From Gammaproteobacteria bacterium (GTDB taxonomy: Bacteria > Pseudomonadota > Gammaproteobacteria > Berkiellales > Berkiellaceae): a stretch of 64,000 bases of DNA. The notes under the pieces were generated by a model. The model did no database searches and was not told the origin of the DNA. It saw only the letters and a program-made list of their open reading frames with translations. This document shows positions 9,940-18,404 of this stretch, in pieces (the first letter of the stretch is position 1; every line of letters begins with the position of its first letter). The stretch spans positions 62,001 through 126,000 of the forward strand of contig JACPOY010000021.1 in the NCBI GenBank assembly GCA_016191245.1, read 5' to 3'. Both the position numbers and the translations under genes were made by a program.

Positions 9940-11325
9940 ATGAATAAACCATTAGAGATTGGTTGGGAAGAATGGATAGCTCTGCCAGATTTAAAACTCC
10001 CAGCAATTAGAGCCAAGGTAGATACTGGTGCGAAGACGTCTGCTTTGCATGCTTTCATGGTTGAGAAAATTATTGAAGATGGGGATACCAAAGTGCGTTT
10101 TGGTATTCATCCAATTCCTCAAAGACCAGAAGTTGAGGTTTTTTGTAAAGCTCACCTTGTTGATGAACGTGAAATTATCAGTTCCAATGGTCAAGCAGAA
10201 ATACGATATGTCATTCGTACCATGGTTCAATTCGGAAAAAGAAAATGGCCAATAGAAATTACGCTTACCGATAGAGAAACCATGGCATATCGGATGTTAA
10301 TAGGTCGTTCGGCTATGGAAGGCAAGCTTATTGTTATTCCTGAAAAATCATTTATGCTGGGAGCATTAAGCCCTTGCGTTTATGACAATATAGTGCAAAG
10401 ACGCTCTAAAAAATCTCTTAAAATATGTATTTTAAGTAGTGCTCAAAATAGTTATACCAAAGATAGACTAGTAGTCGCAGCAGAAAGCAGGGGACATAAA
10501 GTAGAGATAGTAAACCCAACTCGATGTTATGTGGATATTAGCTCAAACAAACCAACTATCCATTATCAGGGGCACCCATTACATCGTTTTGATACGATAA
10601 TTCCTCGTATTGGTGCTTCAGTTACTTTTTATGGTGTGGCTATTTTAAGGCAGTTTGAATCATTAGGTACATTTTGTGTAAACAACTCAGCTGCAATAAG
10701 CCATTCCAGAGACAGATTATTTGCGCATCAATTATTAGGACGGGCAGGGATATCTATGCCGACGACCGCCTTTGCGCATTATCCTGGTGATACCAAGGAT
10801 ATGATTAAAATTGTGGGTGGTGCTCCGCTTGTGATTAAACTTCTTGATGGGCCACAAGGAAAAGGCGTGGTATTGGCAGAAACCAATAAAGCCGCTGAAG
10901 CTGTTATTCAAGCCTTTCGTGGATTGAAAGCAAATTTTATTGCACAAGAATACATTAAGGAAAATAGTAGTAAAGATATTCGTTGCATTGTTTTAGGTAA
11001 TAAAGTGGTTGCAGCAATAGAAAAAGCGCATTCTGATCATGATTTGAGCAGTCACTTACCCCAAAGCGGAGCCAAACCTGTTAAAATTACTTTACTTGAG
11101 AAAAAATTGGCAATTAAAGCTGCTCGTGTTCTAGGATTAAAATTTGCTTCTGTGAATTTGCTTCGTACCAAGGAAGGCCCAAGAGTGATTGATGTGAACT
11201 CAACAGCGGGCTTGCGCATCGCTGAATTGGTGACAGGGGTTGATATAGCAACACATGTCATCGAATATATCGAAACTCATGCAAGACCGCGTCTTCCAAA
11301 GCGTACCATAGGATTCCCAGTGTAA
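9940..11325 (+). CDS. fused RimB-like zinc protease domain / RimK-type ATP-grasp ligase
   Basis: The predicted 461-residue protein starts at ATG 9940, ten bases after GGGAAG; a TTG at 9922 is also in frame. Residues ~1-150 match the retropepsin-like 'ATP-dependent zinc protease' (RimB/DUF785) family, with AKVDTGAKTSAL carrying the DTG motif. Residues ~160-455 match RimK ATP-grasp ligases: an N-terminal RimK domain, then an ATP-grasp with PLVIKLLDGPQGKGVVL and metal-binding PRVIDVNSTAGLRI. RimK adds glutamates to the C-terminus of ribosomal protein S6, and RimB-type proteins act with it in some bacteria. Here both activities sit on one chain. The downstream MscS-like gene overlaps its stop by one base. 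Confidence 0.85.
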   Translation: MNKPLEIGWEEWIALPDLKLPAIRAKVDTGAKTSALHAFMVEKIIEDGDTKVRFGIHPIPQRPEVEVFCKAHLVDEREIISSNGQAEIRYVIRTMVQFGKRKWPIEITLTDRETMAYRMLIGRSAMEGKLIVIPEKSFMLGALSPCVYDNIVQRRSKKSLKICILSSAQNSYTKDRLVVAAESRGHKVEIVNPTRCYVDISSNKPTIHYQGHPLHRFDTIIPRIGASVTFYGVAILRQFESLGTFCVNNSAAISHSRDRLFAHQLLGRAGISMPTTAFAHYPGDTKDMIKIVGGAPLVIKLLDGPQGKGVVLAETNKAAEAVIQAFRGLKANFIAQEYIKENSSKDIRCIVLGNKVVAAIEKAHSDHDLSSHLPQSGAKPVKITLLEKKLAIKAARVLGLKFASVNLLRTKEGPRVIDVNSTAGLRIAELVTGVDIATHVIEYIETHARPRLPKRTIGFPV

Positions 11326-12113
11326 TGACCGAAATGTATCTTAATTTTTTAAAGGCCGCGAGCACGGTCACTTTTTTACTATTGATTGATTTTATTTTTG
11401 AATTTCTTATTATTCGAAAAATTCAAGATAGAAAGAAAAATATAAAATGGCGTGTTTCTTTGCGCTGGGTTTTATTTTTCTGCTTTTTATTTTTTATGGC
11501 CAAAATTTGGGTAGATGGGTTTGGCTTTTTACTCACCGTTGTAGGTGTCATTTCAGCCGCTTTTACTATCACGCAAAAAGAATATTTAATGAATCTGATT
11601 GGTTGGCTTATTATCATGTGGCGTGATTTATTTGTAGAAGGGGATTACATAGAAGTTGGAAAATATAGTGGTTATGTCAAACATATTGGCCCTTTATATT
11701 TTACCATCGAAGAAGCGAGTGATCTGCTCTGGGGCGATAAAACAGGTAAAGAGATAAAGATCCCCAATAGTTTGATTGCATCTAATCCTATTGTTAATTT
11801 CTCTGTTGAGAATAACCAAGTCGAAGGAAAAATAGTATTTACTTTTTCTTTTGCCTCCAAAATGGAAAAAATTAACGGACTGATTGATGCTTTACATGCT
11901 GAATTTGAAAGATTAATACCACATAAAAATAACTTGCATACCAAACCGCAATTTATGTTGAGAGTCGTGCAAGAAAAGCCACTTGGCATTCAATTGACGA
12001 TTCGTTATTTCTCTTTTAAACAAGATCAGAAAATCATTGAAGATAAAGTGTTTGCAACAGTCATGCATGCTGTTAATGTCAATGACGATCTTTGGATGAG
12101 TGTAGCGACATAA
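11325..12113 (+). CDS. MscS-like mechanosensitive channel family protein
   Basis: The 262-residue membrane protein has hydrophobic segments at about 10-30, 47-63 and 66-84. A pore-proximal helix and the beta domain motif DLFVEGDYIEVGKYSGYVKHI follow, as in MscS (normally FKPGDYVDL...GTV). A cytoplasmic alpha/beta domain fills the rest. It is slightly shorter than E. coli MscS (286) and has few glycines in the pore helix, so it may be a divergent channel. Its ATG overlaps the stop of the RimB-RimK gene (TAATG), which shows translational coupling. Why a glutamate ligase and a channel would be coupled is unclear. Confidence 0.78.
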   Translation: MTEMYLNFLKAASTVTFLLLIDFIFEFLIIRKIQDRKKNIKWRVSLRWVLFFCFLFFMAKIWVDGFGFLLTVVGVISAAFTITQKEYLMNLIGWLIIMWRDLFVEGDYIEVGKYSGYVKHIGPLYFTIEEASDLLWGDKTGKEIKIPNSLIASNPIVNFSVENNQVEGKIVFTFSFASKMEKINGLIDALHAEFERLIPHKNNLHTKPQFMLRVVQEKPLGIQLTIRYFSFKQDQKIIEDKVFATVMHAVNVNDDLWMSVAT

Positions 12114-12179
12114 CTAGTTCCTTACTTAACTAAATAAAAGTTGATTTTGCCAAATATACTGGTTTTGTCAGTAAAAATA

Positions 12180-12208
12180 TTGACACGGAATGATGTGCTA
12201 TTTATAGT
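12180..12208 (+). promoter_or_regulatory. sigma-70 promoter for the 12240 gene
   Basis: A perfect -35 TTGACA (12180-12185) is followed after 17 bases by TATAGT (12203-12208, five of six to consensus). It lies 31 bases before the ATG, with GAGAGG as ribosome binding site. This is among the strongest promoter matches I saw in the window. Confidence 0.72.
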
Positions 12209-12239
12209 TTAATACTTAACTTTATTGTGAGAGGTATTC

Positions 12240-12482
12240 ATGAGAGCTTTACAACTTGAAGAAGTCAAAAATGTAAGTGGTGCAGAATTTCAAGAGATGG
12301 GTGATTTTGTATTACATACTACCCATGCAACGAGAATATATGATTTACCTGATGAGTTCGATCTTATTGAAATGATTTACAATCGCATTTTTAATCCAGT
12401 TGATGTCGCAGCAGAAGCTGAAGCGGCTCAAATTGAAGAATACAAAAGACAAGGAAAAATTATTATAGAAATGCCGTTATAA
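12240..12482 (+). CDS. small 80-aa protein with bacteriocin-like leader
   Basis: No known family is recognised. The first 15 residues, MRALQLEEVKNVSGA, follow the pattern M-R-x-L-x3-E-[VI]-x2-[VI]-S-G-A, close to the double-glycine leader of class II bacteriocins and related exported peptides (M.EL...E...[VI]SGG). A second 80-residue protein at 47753-47995 has the same pattern. The rest of this one is acidic (DLPDEFDLIEM, AAEAEAAQIEEYKRQG) and not hydrophobic, unlike a typical pore-forming bacteriocin. A strong promoter and GAGAGG binding site precede it, and a hairpin follows at 12517-12549, so it is a self-contained transcription unit. No C39 peptidase or ABC exporter is encoded nearby. Confidence 0.72.
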   Translation: MRALQLEEVKNVSGAEFQEMGDFVLHTTHATRIYDLPDEFDLIEMIYNRIFNPVDVAAEAEAAQIEEYKRQGKIIIEMPL

Positions 12483-12516
12483 GCGGTTTCTTCATTTTTC
12501 ATTTCTTTTTATCGAG

Positions 12517-12549
12517 AGGACATTCAATGTTTATAGCATTGAATGTCCT
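12517..12549. terminator. 13-bp perfect hairpin between convergent genes
   Basis: AGGACATTCAATG (12517-12529) pairs exactly with CATTGAATGTCCT (12537-12549) around a 7-base loop. It sits between the 12240 gene and the convergent 12570 gene. There is no T run on either side, so intrinsic termination is plausible but not certain. Confidence 0.5.
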
Positions 12550-12569
12550 AATCCATCCTCTTTTAAATC

Positions 12570-13202
12570 TTAAAATCCTTTTCTAGAATTTCTTCGTGGA
12601 TTACGTCTTACTTTTCTGGTGCTTTTTTCATCAGAAGAATGTTGTTCTTCATGACTTTCTTCGCTTTCAACTTCATTCGTCCGTGTTTTTTGACGTTTTG
12701 CTTTAGGAGTATCAGATGAAGATTTTTCAGCATCAACGGATTCATCTACTGACTCATTTTCAACCAAGAGATTAGCTTCAGAAATGATTTCATTTTGGTT
12801 ATTCTCTTTTTCTGGGGCATCTTGTTCCTGAGCTTGAAATAATAAAACAGGAGTAGATTGTATAGCAGATTCAGCAACATCTGACAGTTGGATAGAAGTG
12901 GTTGGTTTATCTTTATTTACCACTTCTTCATGTTTACGTTTTTTGCTTTTTTGTACAACATTATCATATGCAACTGTAGATGCTACAGCTGGTAAACCAT
13001 ATATGGTTGACGCAGCTAATACTGCAAATGGATTAAAAATGGAAGTAACTGGAGCACCTAGAGCGTAATCAACTCCTAATGAGCCAACAGTTCCTAATGT
13101 CCACATACCATAGCGATGCCAATTATTTTTAAAATGTTGGACAACGCCTTTTGGTTTATCTTTCATTTCTACATTCTCTGATTTTTCCTGACCACTTAAC
13201 AT
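12570..13202 (-). CDS. hypothetical membrane-hairpin protein with basic, NLS-like segments
   Basis: I recognise no family. The 210-residue protein has a short polar N-terminus, two hydrophobic stretches (about 33-50 and 53-80) with GTVGSLGVDYAL at 37-48, a basic cluster KSKKRKHEE (85-93), a long acidic Ser/Glu-rich linker, and a basic tail KVRRNPRRNSRKGF. The gene at 54787 has the same plan and GTIGLLALDLAT at the same relative place, so the two may be paralogs. The basic clusters resemble eukaryotic nuclear localisation signals, which would fit a host-targeted protein; that is inference. The ATG is preceded by GAGAGG, the same site as in front of the 12240 gene. Confidence 0.7.
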   Translation of the reverse strand: MLSGQEKSENVEMKDKPKGVVQHFKNNWHRYGMWTLGTVGSLGVDYALGAPVTSIFNPFAVLAASTIYGLPAVASTVAYDNVVQKSKKRKHEEVVNKDKPTTSIQLSDVAESAIQSTPVLLFQAQEQDAPEKENNQNEIISEANLLVENESVDESVDAEKSSSDTPKAKRQKTRTNEVESEESHEEQHSSDEKSTRKVRRNPRRNSRKGF

Positions 13203-13509
13203 AATTACCTCTCATTCATTTTCATAATTTGATTAGATTAAACGAAGACGAGAAGATAATGTGTTAGTTATCAGACAACAATAAATTTTGATATAAATAC
13301 GATAAATGGCGTGATCTAGGTAATCAGTGGTCTTATCTTTGTGCTTTGTTATTTTTGTTCAGGATAAAAAATTGTAAAAAGAAATCAAAATTGTTTAGCC
13401 TTTCACGTTTTATCACGTAATGAGAACCTCCGGTCAGATTTAATAAAAGCTTTGAATGTTTTAAGCATATTATATATCCTGATAAATACAGTATGTTTGG
13501 CGGTTGTCT
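13203..13509. other. 307-base AT-rich divergent intergenic region
   Basis: It separates the minus-strand basic-tailed protein gene from the plus-strand GNAT-like gene and should hold both promoters. I found no convincing -35/-10 pair, RNA gene or repeat in it. Confidence 0.5.
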
Positions 13510-13902
13510 ATGTTAACGTTTACTATTGCGGAAGAAGAAGAAAGAATGGTTCTAGAATTATCTATAAAAGAAGCAAAAATAGGCTTTGCTACTTTAGATA
13601 ATGACGCTGATATATTACATTTGCGATGGATTGAAGTTGTTGATAACTATAAATCTCAAGGAATGAGCACGCAGATATTGAGTTATATTACCGATAATAT
13701 TCTAAAAAACGACCAAGATTTTCATATCAGCGTTGTTAATGAAGAAGTTTTACCTTTTTATATTAAATTTTTCGAAAAAAAGAATTTTGCAAGAAAAAGA
13801 ATTTTAGATTGGATACAAGACGGTGACATTCATCCTGAGATTTATGTTGAGAAGGGAATATTAACTAAGATTACTTCTTCTAAGTTAAAGATGAATATCT
13901 AG
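13510..13902 (+). CDS. GNAT-like acetyltransferase family protein (tentative)
   Basis: The ATG at 13510 gives 130 residues; an in-frame TTG at 13504 is an alternative. The section ILHLRWIEVVDNYKSQGMSTQILSYI (about 37-62) has the shape of GNAT motif A, a beta strand followed by R/Q-x-x-G-x-S/G and a helix. The section after it, FHISVVNEEVLPFYIKFFEKKNF, resembles motif B, where a strand precedes the Y/F-x-x-x-F-E-K-x-G/N-F element. The usual R-G-x-G-x-G/A is degenerate (KSQGMS), so CoA binding may be weakened. The substrate is unknown. It is convergent with nrdB, and both end at a shared hairpin. Confidence 0.55.
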   Translation: MLTFTIAEEEERMVLELSIKEAKIGFATLDNDADILHLRWIEVVDNYKSQGMSTQILSYITDNILKNDQDFHISVVNEEVLPFYIKFFEKKNFARKRILDWIQDGDIHPEIYVEKGILTKITSSKLKMNI

Positions 13903-13931
13903 CGCCCGCCCCATCAGGAAAAAATGCAATT

Positions 13932-13956
13932 AAAAAGGGCACATAGTGCCCTTTTT
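13932..13956. terminator. bidirectional intrinsic terminator (GNAT-like gene / nrdB)
   Basis: AAAAAGGGCAC, loop ATA, GTGCCCTTTTT form a GC-core hairpin with A and T runs on both flanks, suitable for terminating from either side. It lies between two convergent stops. Confidence 0.85.
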
Positions 13957-13974
13957 AACAGTCTGAAGAAATTA

Positions 13975-15093
13975 TTAATCTTCCCAAGAAAGCGTACCGC
14001 CGGTTTGGTATTCGGTTACACGAGTTTCAAAGAAGTTTTTCTCTTTCTTCAAATCAATCATTTCACTCATCCAAGGGAAAGGATTGGTAACACCAGGATA
14101 TTGTTCAGCCAAACCAATTTGTGCACAACGACGATTCGCTACATATTCCAAATATTCTCTGAACATTTGCGCATTCAAGCCTAAAATACCGCGTGGCATG
14201 GTATCAACAGCATATTGATATTCTAAATCAACACCGTCACGAATAATGGCAATCATTTCTTTTTGGAAGGATGCAGTCCATAGTTCTGGATTTTCAATTT
14301 TGATTTGATTGATAACATCAATTCCAAAGTTGAGATGCATGGATTCATCGCGCAAGATGTATTGGAACTGTTCTGCCGTGCCAACCATCTTATTGCGTCT
14401 TCCTAGTGATAATACTTGCGTAAAACCAACGTAGAAGAAGATCCCTTCAAACACCACATAAAAGGCAATTAAGTCTTTTAACAAACGTTGATTGGATTCA
14501 AAAGTCCCTGTATAGAAATTAGGATCGCCCAGACTTTGTGTGTAGGGGAGAGCCCACGCTGCTTTCTTAGAAACACTGGGTACTTCACGGTACATATTAA
14601 ATATACGTGATTCATCCATTCCTAAGCTTTCAATCACATATTGATAAGCATGAGTATGCAATGCTTCCTCAAATGCTTGTCTTAATAAGTATTGGCGACA
14701 TTCTGGGTTTGTGATATGTCGATATACGGCTAACACTAAATTATTAGCGACAAGTGAATCAGCGGTTGAGAAAAACCCTAAATTGCGCTCGATAATCATG
14801 CGCTCATCAGGCGTTAAGCCGTCTGTGCTTTTCCATAATGCCACATCTGCCGACATATTAATTTCAGTTGGCATCCAATGGTTTGCACAAGCAGTTAAAT
14901 ACTTGTCCCAAGCCCATTCATATTTGAAGGGTACAAGTTGGTTAAGATCAGCATGACAGTTGATGATTTTTTTATCATCAACCCGTATGCGAGCAGCGCC
15001 CAATTCGAGAGCCTCTAAACCGGTTGCTCCACCTACAGCTGATGTTGAGGGATTAAGCTTATTTGATTTTTCAATATTTGTCGCAATCGACAT
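13975..15093 (-). CDS. nrdB: ribonucleoside-diphosphate reductase subunit beta NrdB
   Basis: The 372-residue class I R2 subunit carries the di-iron site. EEALHTHAY supplies the E-x-x-H ligands and, four residues after the histidine, the radical tyrosine seen in E. coli (ETIHSRSY). A second ligand set lies in DESMHLNFG. The presence of that tyrosine argues for a tyrosyl-radical (class Ia-like) enzyme and against the Tyr-less class Ic. It makes the radical used by NrdA to reduce ribonucleotides. The ATG has GGAG nine bases upstream. It lies 99 bases after nrdA, with one C-rich repeat in the gap. Confidence 0.95.
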   Translation of the reverse strand: MSIATNIEKSNKLNPSTSAVGGATGLEALELGAARIRVDDKKIINCHADLNQLVPFKYEWAWDKYLTACANHWMPTEINMSADVALWKSTDGLTPDERMIIERNLGFFSTADSLVANNLVLAVYRHITNPECRQYLLRQAFEEALHTHAYQYVIESLGMDESRIFNMYREVPSVSKKAAWALPYTQSLGDPNFYTGTFESNQRLLKDLIAFYVVFEGIFFYVGFTQVLSLGRRNKMVGTAEQFQYILRDESMHLNFGIDVINQIKIENPELWTASFQKEMIAIIRDGVDLEYQYAVDTMPRGILGLNAQMFREYLEYVANRRCAQIGLAEQYPGVTNPFPWMSEMIDLKKEKNFFETRVTEYQTGGTLSWED

Positions 15094-15134
15094 TATTTTT
15101 AGCTCCTTTATCTTTTCGAGTTCTGTTTACAGAG

Positions 15135-15171
15135 CCCCTCACCCTTTCCCTCTCCCGCGAGGGGAGAGGGG
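15135..15171. repeat. REP-like C-rich hairpin
   Basis: The copy contains CCCTCTCCCGCGAGGGGAGAGG, a hairpin stem, in the nrdA-nrdB gap. It belongs to the family found about twelve times in this window. Confidence 0.8.
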
Positions 15172-15192
15172 ATCTTTGTTAAGATCTGGATA

Positions 15193-18060
15193 TTATTGGC
15201 ACGCTTCGCATGTTGGATCATCTATTGGACAAAATTGTGTCGCACTACTAGAAGTGACGATGATTTCATCCATGTTTGCTTTTACTGCATTGAGTGTGCT
15301 TCTTGAAACTGTGGATTTTTCTGCATCCGATGCTCCAAGTGTTCTCAGGTAATAAGTTGTTTTTAAGCCTCTTAACCAAGCTAGTTTATACACGGCATCA
15401 ATCTTTTTACCAGAGGGTTTGTCTATGTAAACATTGAGAGATTGGCTTTGATCAATCCATTTTTGTCTACGAGCACCTGCCTCAATTAACCAAGAAGGGT
15501 CAATTTCAAAGACAGTTGCATATTTTGCTTTCAAAGCAGCAGGAATGCGATCTATTTGTTGCACGCTGCCATTGAAATATTTTAGATCATTCACTAGCAC
15601 TTCATCCCAAATCTTTAGTTTTTTCAAGTCTTTCACCAGATAGGGATTCACGACAGTGAATTCACCAGAAAGATTAGATTTAACATAAAGATTTTGATAT
15701 GTCGGTTCAATGGATTGGCAAATACCACAAATATTCGAAATCGTTGCTGTAGGGGCAATAGCCATGACATTTGAATTGCGCATACCCACTTTTTGGACGC
15801 GCTCCCTTAAGGATTTCCAATCTAATGTTTGGCTGCGATCAAGTTGTAAATACTGTTCGCCTCTATAGTCTGCCAACAAAGCAATGGAATCGATAGGGAG
15901 AATACCCTTGCTCCATAATGAGCCTTTAAATGTTTCATAAGGCCCTTTTTCTTCTGCTAAATCAGAAGATGCTTTAATTGCATAATAGCTTATCGCTTCC
16001 ATCGTTTTATCGGCAAACTCAACAGCTTGTTGTGAACTGTAGGCGATATCTAATTGATATAAAGCATCTTGGAAGCCCATTAAACCAAGACCGACTGGGC
16101 GATGACGCAAGTTGGAGCGTTTGGCTTGTGGAACAGAGTAGTAATTGATTTCAATCACGTTATCCAGCATGCGGACAGCGGTTTGAATCGTTTTTTCTAG
16201 TTTTTTGAGATCTAAACCTTTTTCATTTACATGTTGAGCCAGGTTAATACTGCCTAAGTTACAAACCGCAATTTCATCAACAGAGGTATTTAAAGTGATC
16301 TCTGTGCACAGGTTAGAACTATGGATAACACCTGCATGTTGTTGTGGTGAACGTAAATTACAAGGATCTTTAAAAGTGATCCATGGATGACCTGTTTCAA
16401 ATATGAGCCCTAACATTTTACGCCACAAATTAACGGCAGGGATCTTCTTAAAGTTTCTAATGAGGCCAGCTTCAGCTTTCTCTTCATAATGGTGATAAGC
16501 TTTTTCAAAAGCATTACCAAATAGATCATGTAAATCTGGTGTTTCATCAGGGGAGAACAACGTCCAGTCTTTATTTTCCATCACACGTTTCATGAACAAA
16601 TCAGGCACCCAATTGGCTGTGTTCATATCGTGCGTACGACGTCTGTCATCACCTGTGTTTTTTCTAAGCTCAAGGAATTCTTCGATGTCCAAATGCCATG
16701 TTTCAAGATAAGCGCACATTGCTCCTTTACGTTTGCCACCTTGATTGACAGCAACAGCCGTATCGTTAGCGACTTTCAAGAAAGGAACCACCCCTTGAGA
16801 CTTACCATTGGTGCCTTTGATATGAGCACCCATTGCTCTAATGTAGGTCCAATCATTACCCAAGCCACCAGCAAATTTTGATAATAAGGCGTTATCTTTT
16901 AAAGAGCTATAAATGCCATCGAGATCATCTGGCACGGTCGTTAAGAAACAGCTTGAAAGCTGAGGACGCATGGTGCCTGAATTAAATAACGTTGGCGTAG
17001 AGCTCATATAATCAAATGAGGATAAGAGGTTGTAAAATTCAATAGCGCGCGCATTTTTATCATCTTCTTTTGCAGCCAAGCCCATGGCAACACGCATAAA
17101 GAAAATCTGAGGTAATTCAAAATGTACGCCATTACGATGCAAAAAGTAGCGATCATAAAGAGTCTGTAAACCCAAATAAGTAAATTGATTATCTCGTGAT
17201 AACTGCAGTGCGCTACTCAGTTTATCTAAATCAAATTCTTTGAGTTCAGGACTTAAAAGTTCAAATTCGATACCTTTATCGATGAACTGCTTAAATACTT
17301 TAGGATATAGCTTAATCTTTTCCTGTTCATTTTGTGGAGTAGGGAAAGCTAAGAATTTAAGTGCTTCGTTATGTAAATCATCGAGCAATAATCGAGCAGC
17401 AACAAAAGAATAATTTGGTTCAGATTCGATCTTGGTGCGAGCGCTCATAATAAGCGCTTTACGTAAATCGCTGGCTTTAATGCCATCAAAAATATTACGC
17501 TTGGTGTCAGCAATGATAGCTTCGCAATCAACATCTTCAAGATGTTGACATGCCGCTTGTACGATATGTGTTAATTTATCGTTATCAAGAGGTACTCGCT
17601 GACCATTATCAAGCGTGACATGCATGGTGTTTTCTGGCACGGCAGCTTTTTGAGTTGCTTCACGAGCAAGACGTCGTTCTTCGCGATAGAGAATATAGGT
17701 ACGAGCTACTTTATGTAGATCTTGACGCATTAATGCCAGTTCAACTTGATCTTGAATTTCTTCAACGCGAACAATACCACCTGTCGCAAGGTAGCGAGAA
17801 ATTGCTTTTGTCACTTGTTCTGTTAATGCATCGACGACTTCATGGACACGTCTTGATGCTGCCGCATTTCCACCTTCAACCGCTAAATAAGCTTTGGTGA
17901 TGGCAATATGAATTTTATCGGCAGAAAAGGGAACAAGAGAGCGATTGTCACGTCGCATCACATATAATTGTCCTGGTTTTGGGGCAACAGGAAACCCAGT
18001 AAAACCCTCTAATGTGGGCGTATTATCTTTATTTTGAGTAGCGGGGCTGTTCATATCCAT
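15193..18060 (-). CDS. nrdA: ribonucleoside-diphosphate reductase subunit alpha NrdA with two ATP-cone domains
   Basis: At 955 residues it is about 200 longer than E. coli NrdA (761). The extra length is a second N-terminal ATP cone: the first is at about 30-125 (LYVMRRDNRSLVPFSADKI), the second at about 145-235 (MHVTLDNGQRVPLDNDKL). The catalytic barrel contains the first active-site cysteine region (LSSCFLTTVPDD), the NLCTEI active-site loop (Asn-Cys-Glu) and AVCNLGSINL. The chain ends in a redox pair, DPTCEACQ. It reduces ribonucleoside diphosphates; ATP and dATP binding at the cones sets activity. The ATG at 18060 has GGAGGAG just upstream. nrdB follows on the same strand. Confidence 0.95.
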   Translation of the reverse strand: MDMNSPATQNKDNTPTLEGFTGFPVAPKPGQLYVMRRDNRSLVPFSADKIHIAITKAYLAVEGGNAAASRRVHEVVDALTEQVTKAISRYLATGGIVRVEEIQDQVELALMRQDLHKVARTYILYREERRLAREATQKAAVPENTMHVTLDNGQRVPLDNDKLTHIVQAACQHLEDVDCEAIIADTKRNIFDGIKASDLRKALIMSARTKIESEPNYSFVAARLLLDDLHNEALKFLAFPTPQNEQEKIKLYPKVFKQFIDKGIEFELLSPELKEFDLDKLSSALQLSRDNQFTYLGLQTLYDRYFLHRNGVHFELPQIFFMRVAMGLAAKEDDKNARAIEFYNLLSSFDYMSSTPTLFNSGTMRPQLSSCFLTTVPDDLDGIYSSLKDNALLSKFAGGLGNDWTYIRAMGAHIKGTNGKSQGVVPFLKVANDTAVAVNQGGKRKGAMCAYLETWHLDIEEFLELRKNTGDDRRRTHDMNTANWVPDLFMKRVMENKDWTLFSPDETPDLHDLFGNAFEKAYHHYEEKAEAGLIRNFKKIPAVNLWRKMLGLIFETGHPWITFKDPCNLRSPQQHAGVIHSSNLCTEITLNTSVDEIAVCNLGSINLAQHVNEKGLDLKKLEKTIQTAVRMLDNVIEINYYSVPQAKRSNLRHRPVGLGLMGFQDALYQLDIAYSSQQAVEFADKTMEAISYYAIKASSDLAEEKGPYETFKGSLWSKGILPIDSIALLADYRGEQYLQLDRSQTLDWKSLRERVQKVGMRNSNVMAIAPTATISNICGICQSIEPTYQNLYVKSNLSGEFTVVNPYLVKDLKKLKIWDEVLVNDLKYFNGSVQQIDRIPAALKAKYATVFEIDPSWLIEAGARRQKWIDQSQSLNVYIDKPSGKKIDAVYKLAWLRGLKTTYYLRTLGASDAEKSTVSRSTLNAVKANMDEIIVTSSSATQFCPIDDPTCEACQ

Positions 18061-18125
18061 TATGGCTCCTCCAGCATGGAAGATTAAAAGTCAAAAACAC
18101 GTCGTCGCCAGCTATAAAGCGGCTA

Positions 18126-18154
18126 AGTAAAACAACTAACAATTAGTGGGTCAA
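18126..18154 (-). promoter_or_regulatory. possible nrdA promoter
   Basis: Read on the minus strand, TTGACC (18154-18149), a 17-base spacer and TTTACT (18131-18126) precede nrdA by about 65 bases. The -10 matches consensus at four of six positions only. Confidence 0.35.
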
Positions 18155-18260
18155 TTTGGGGAAATACCTTTTGAACCCCAACATATAGAAATATCAAAAC
18201 ATCTACATACAAGATAGAGAGGTTTGGGGGTGAAAGCAAGTGAAGAACCTGGGTATAAGT

Positions 18261-18269
18261 TGTGGAAAA
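18261..18269 (-). promoter_or_regulatory. DnaA-box-like site upstream of nrdA
   Basis: TGTGGAAAA is the complement of TTTTCCACA, which fits the relaxed DnaA box TTWTNCACA. DnaA is known to control nrdAB in E. coli. A single nine-base match can arise by chance. Confidence 0.3.
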
Positions 18270-18404
18270 GCTGTGAGAGAAATGCCATTTGTTTTTTCAA
18301 AAGTAGGGGGCAACTGCTGCGTGGGCCCGGAATTACTGGGCTGGCGATTGCCAACCCCTACATTCAAAAAATATTCACAAGAGAGGAGAGAATCTAAACG
18401 AAAA

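Larger units (their letters stand above)
18061..18404. other. 344-base intergenic region upstream of nrdA
   Basis: It lies between nrdA and the TetR gene and should hold the nrdA control region. It contains a possible promoter (18126-18154) and a DnaA-box-like site (18261-18269). Open frames crossing it have no coding character. Confidence 0.5.

Noticed and set aside
18180..18230. NrdR boxes upstream of nrdA
   Set aside because: Two weak AT-rich matches were 24 bases apart, not the usual ~31, and poorly fit the consensus.
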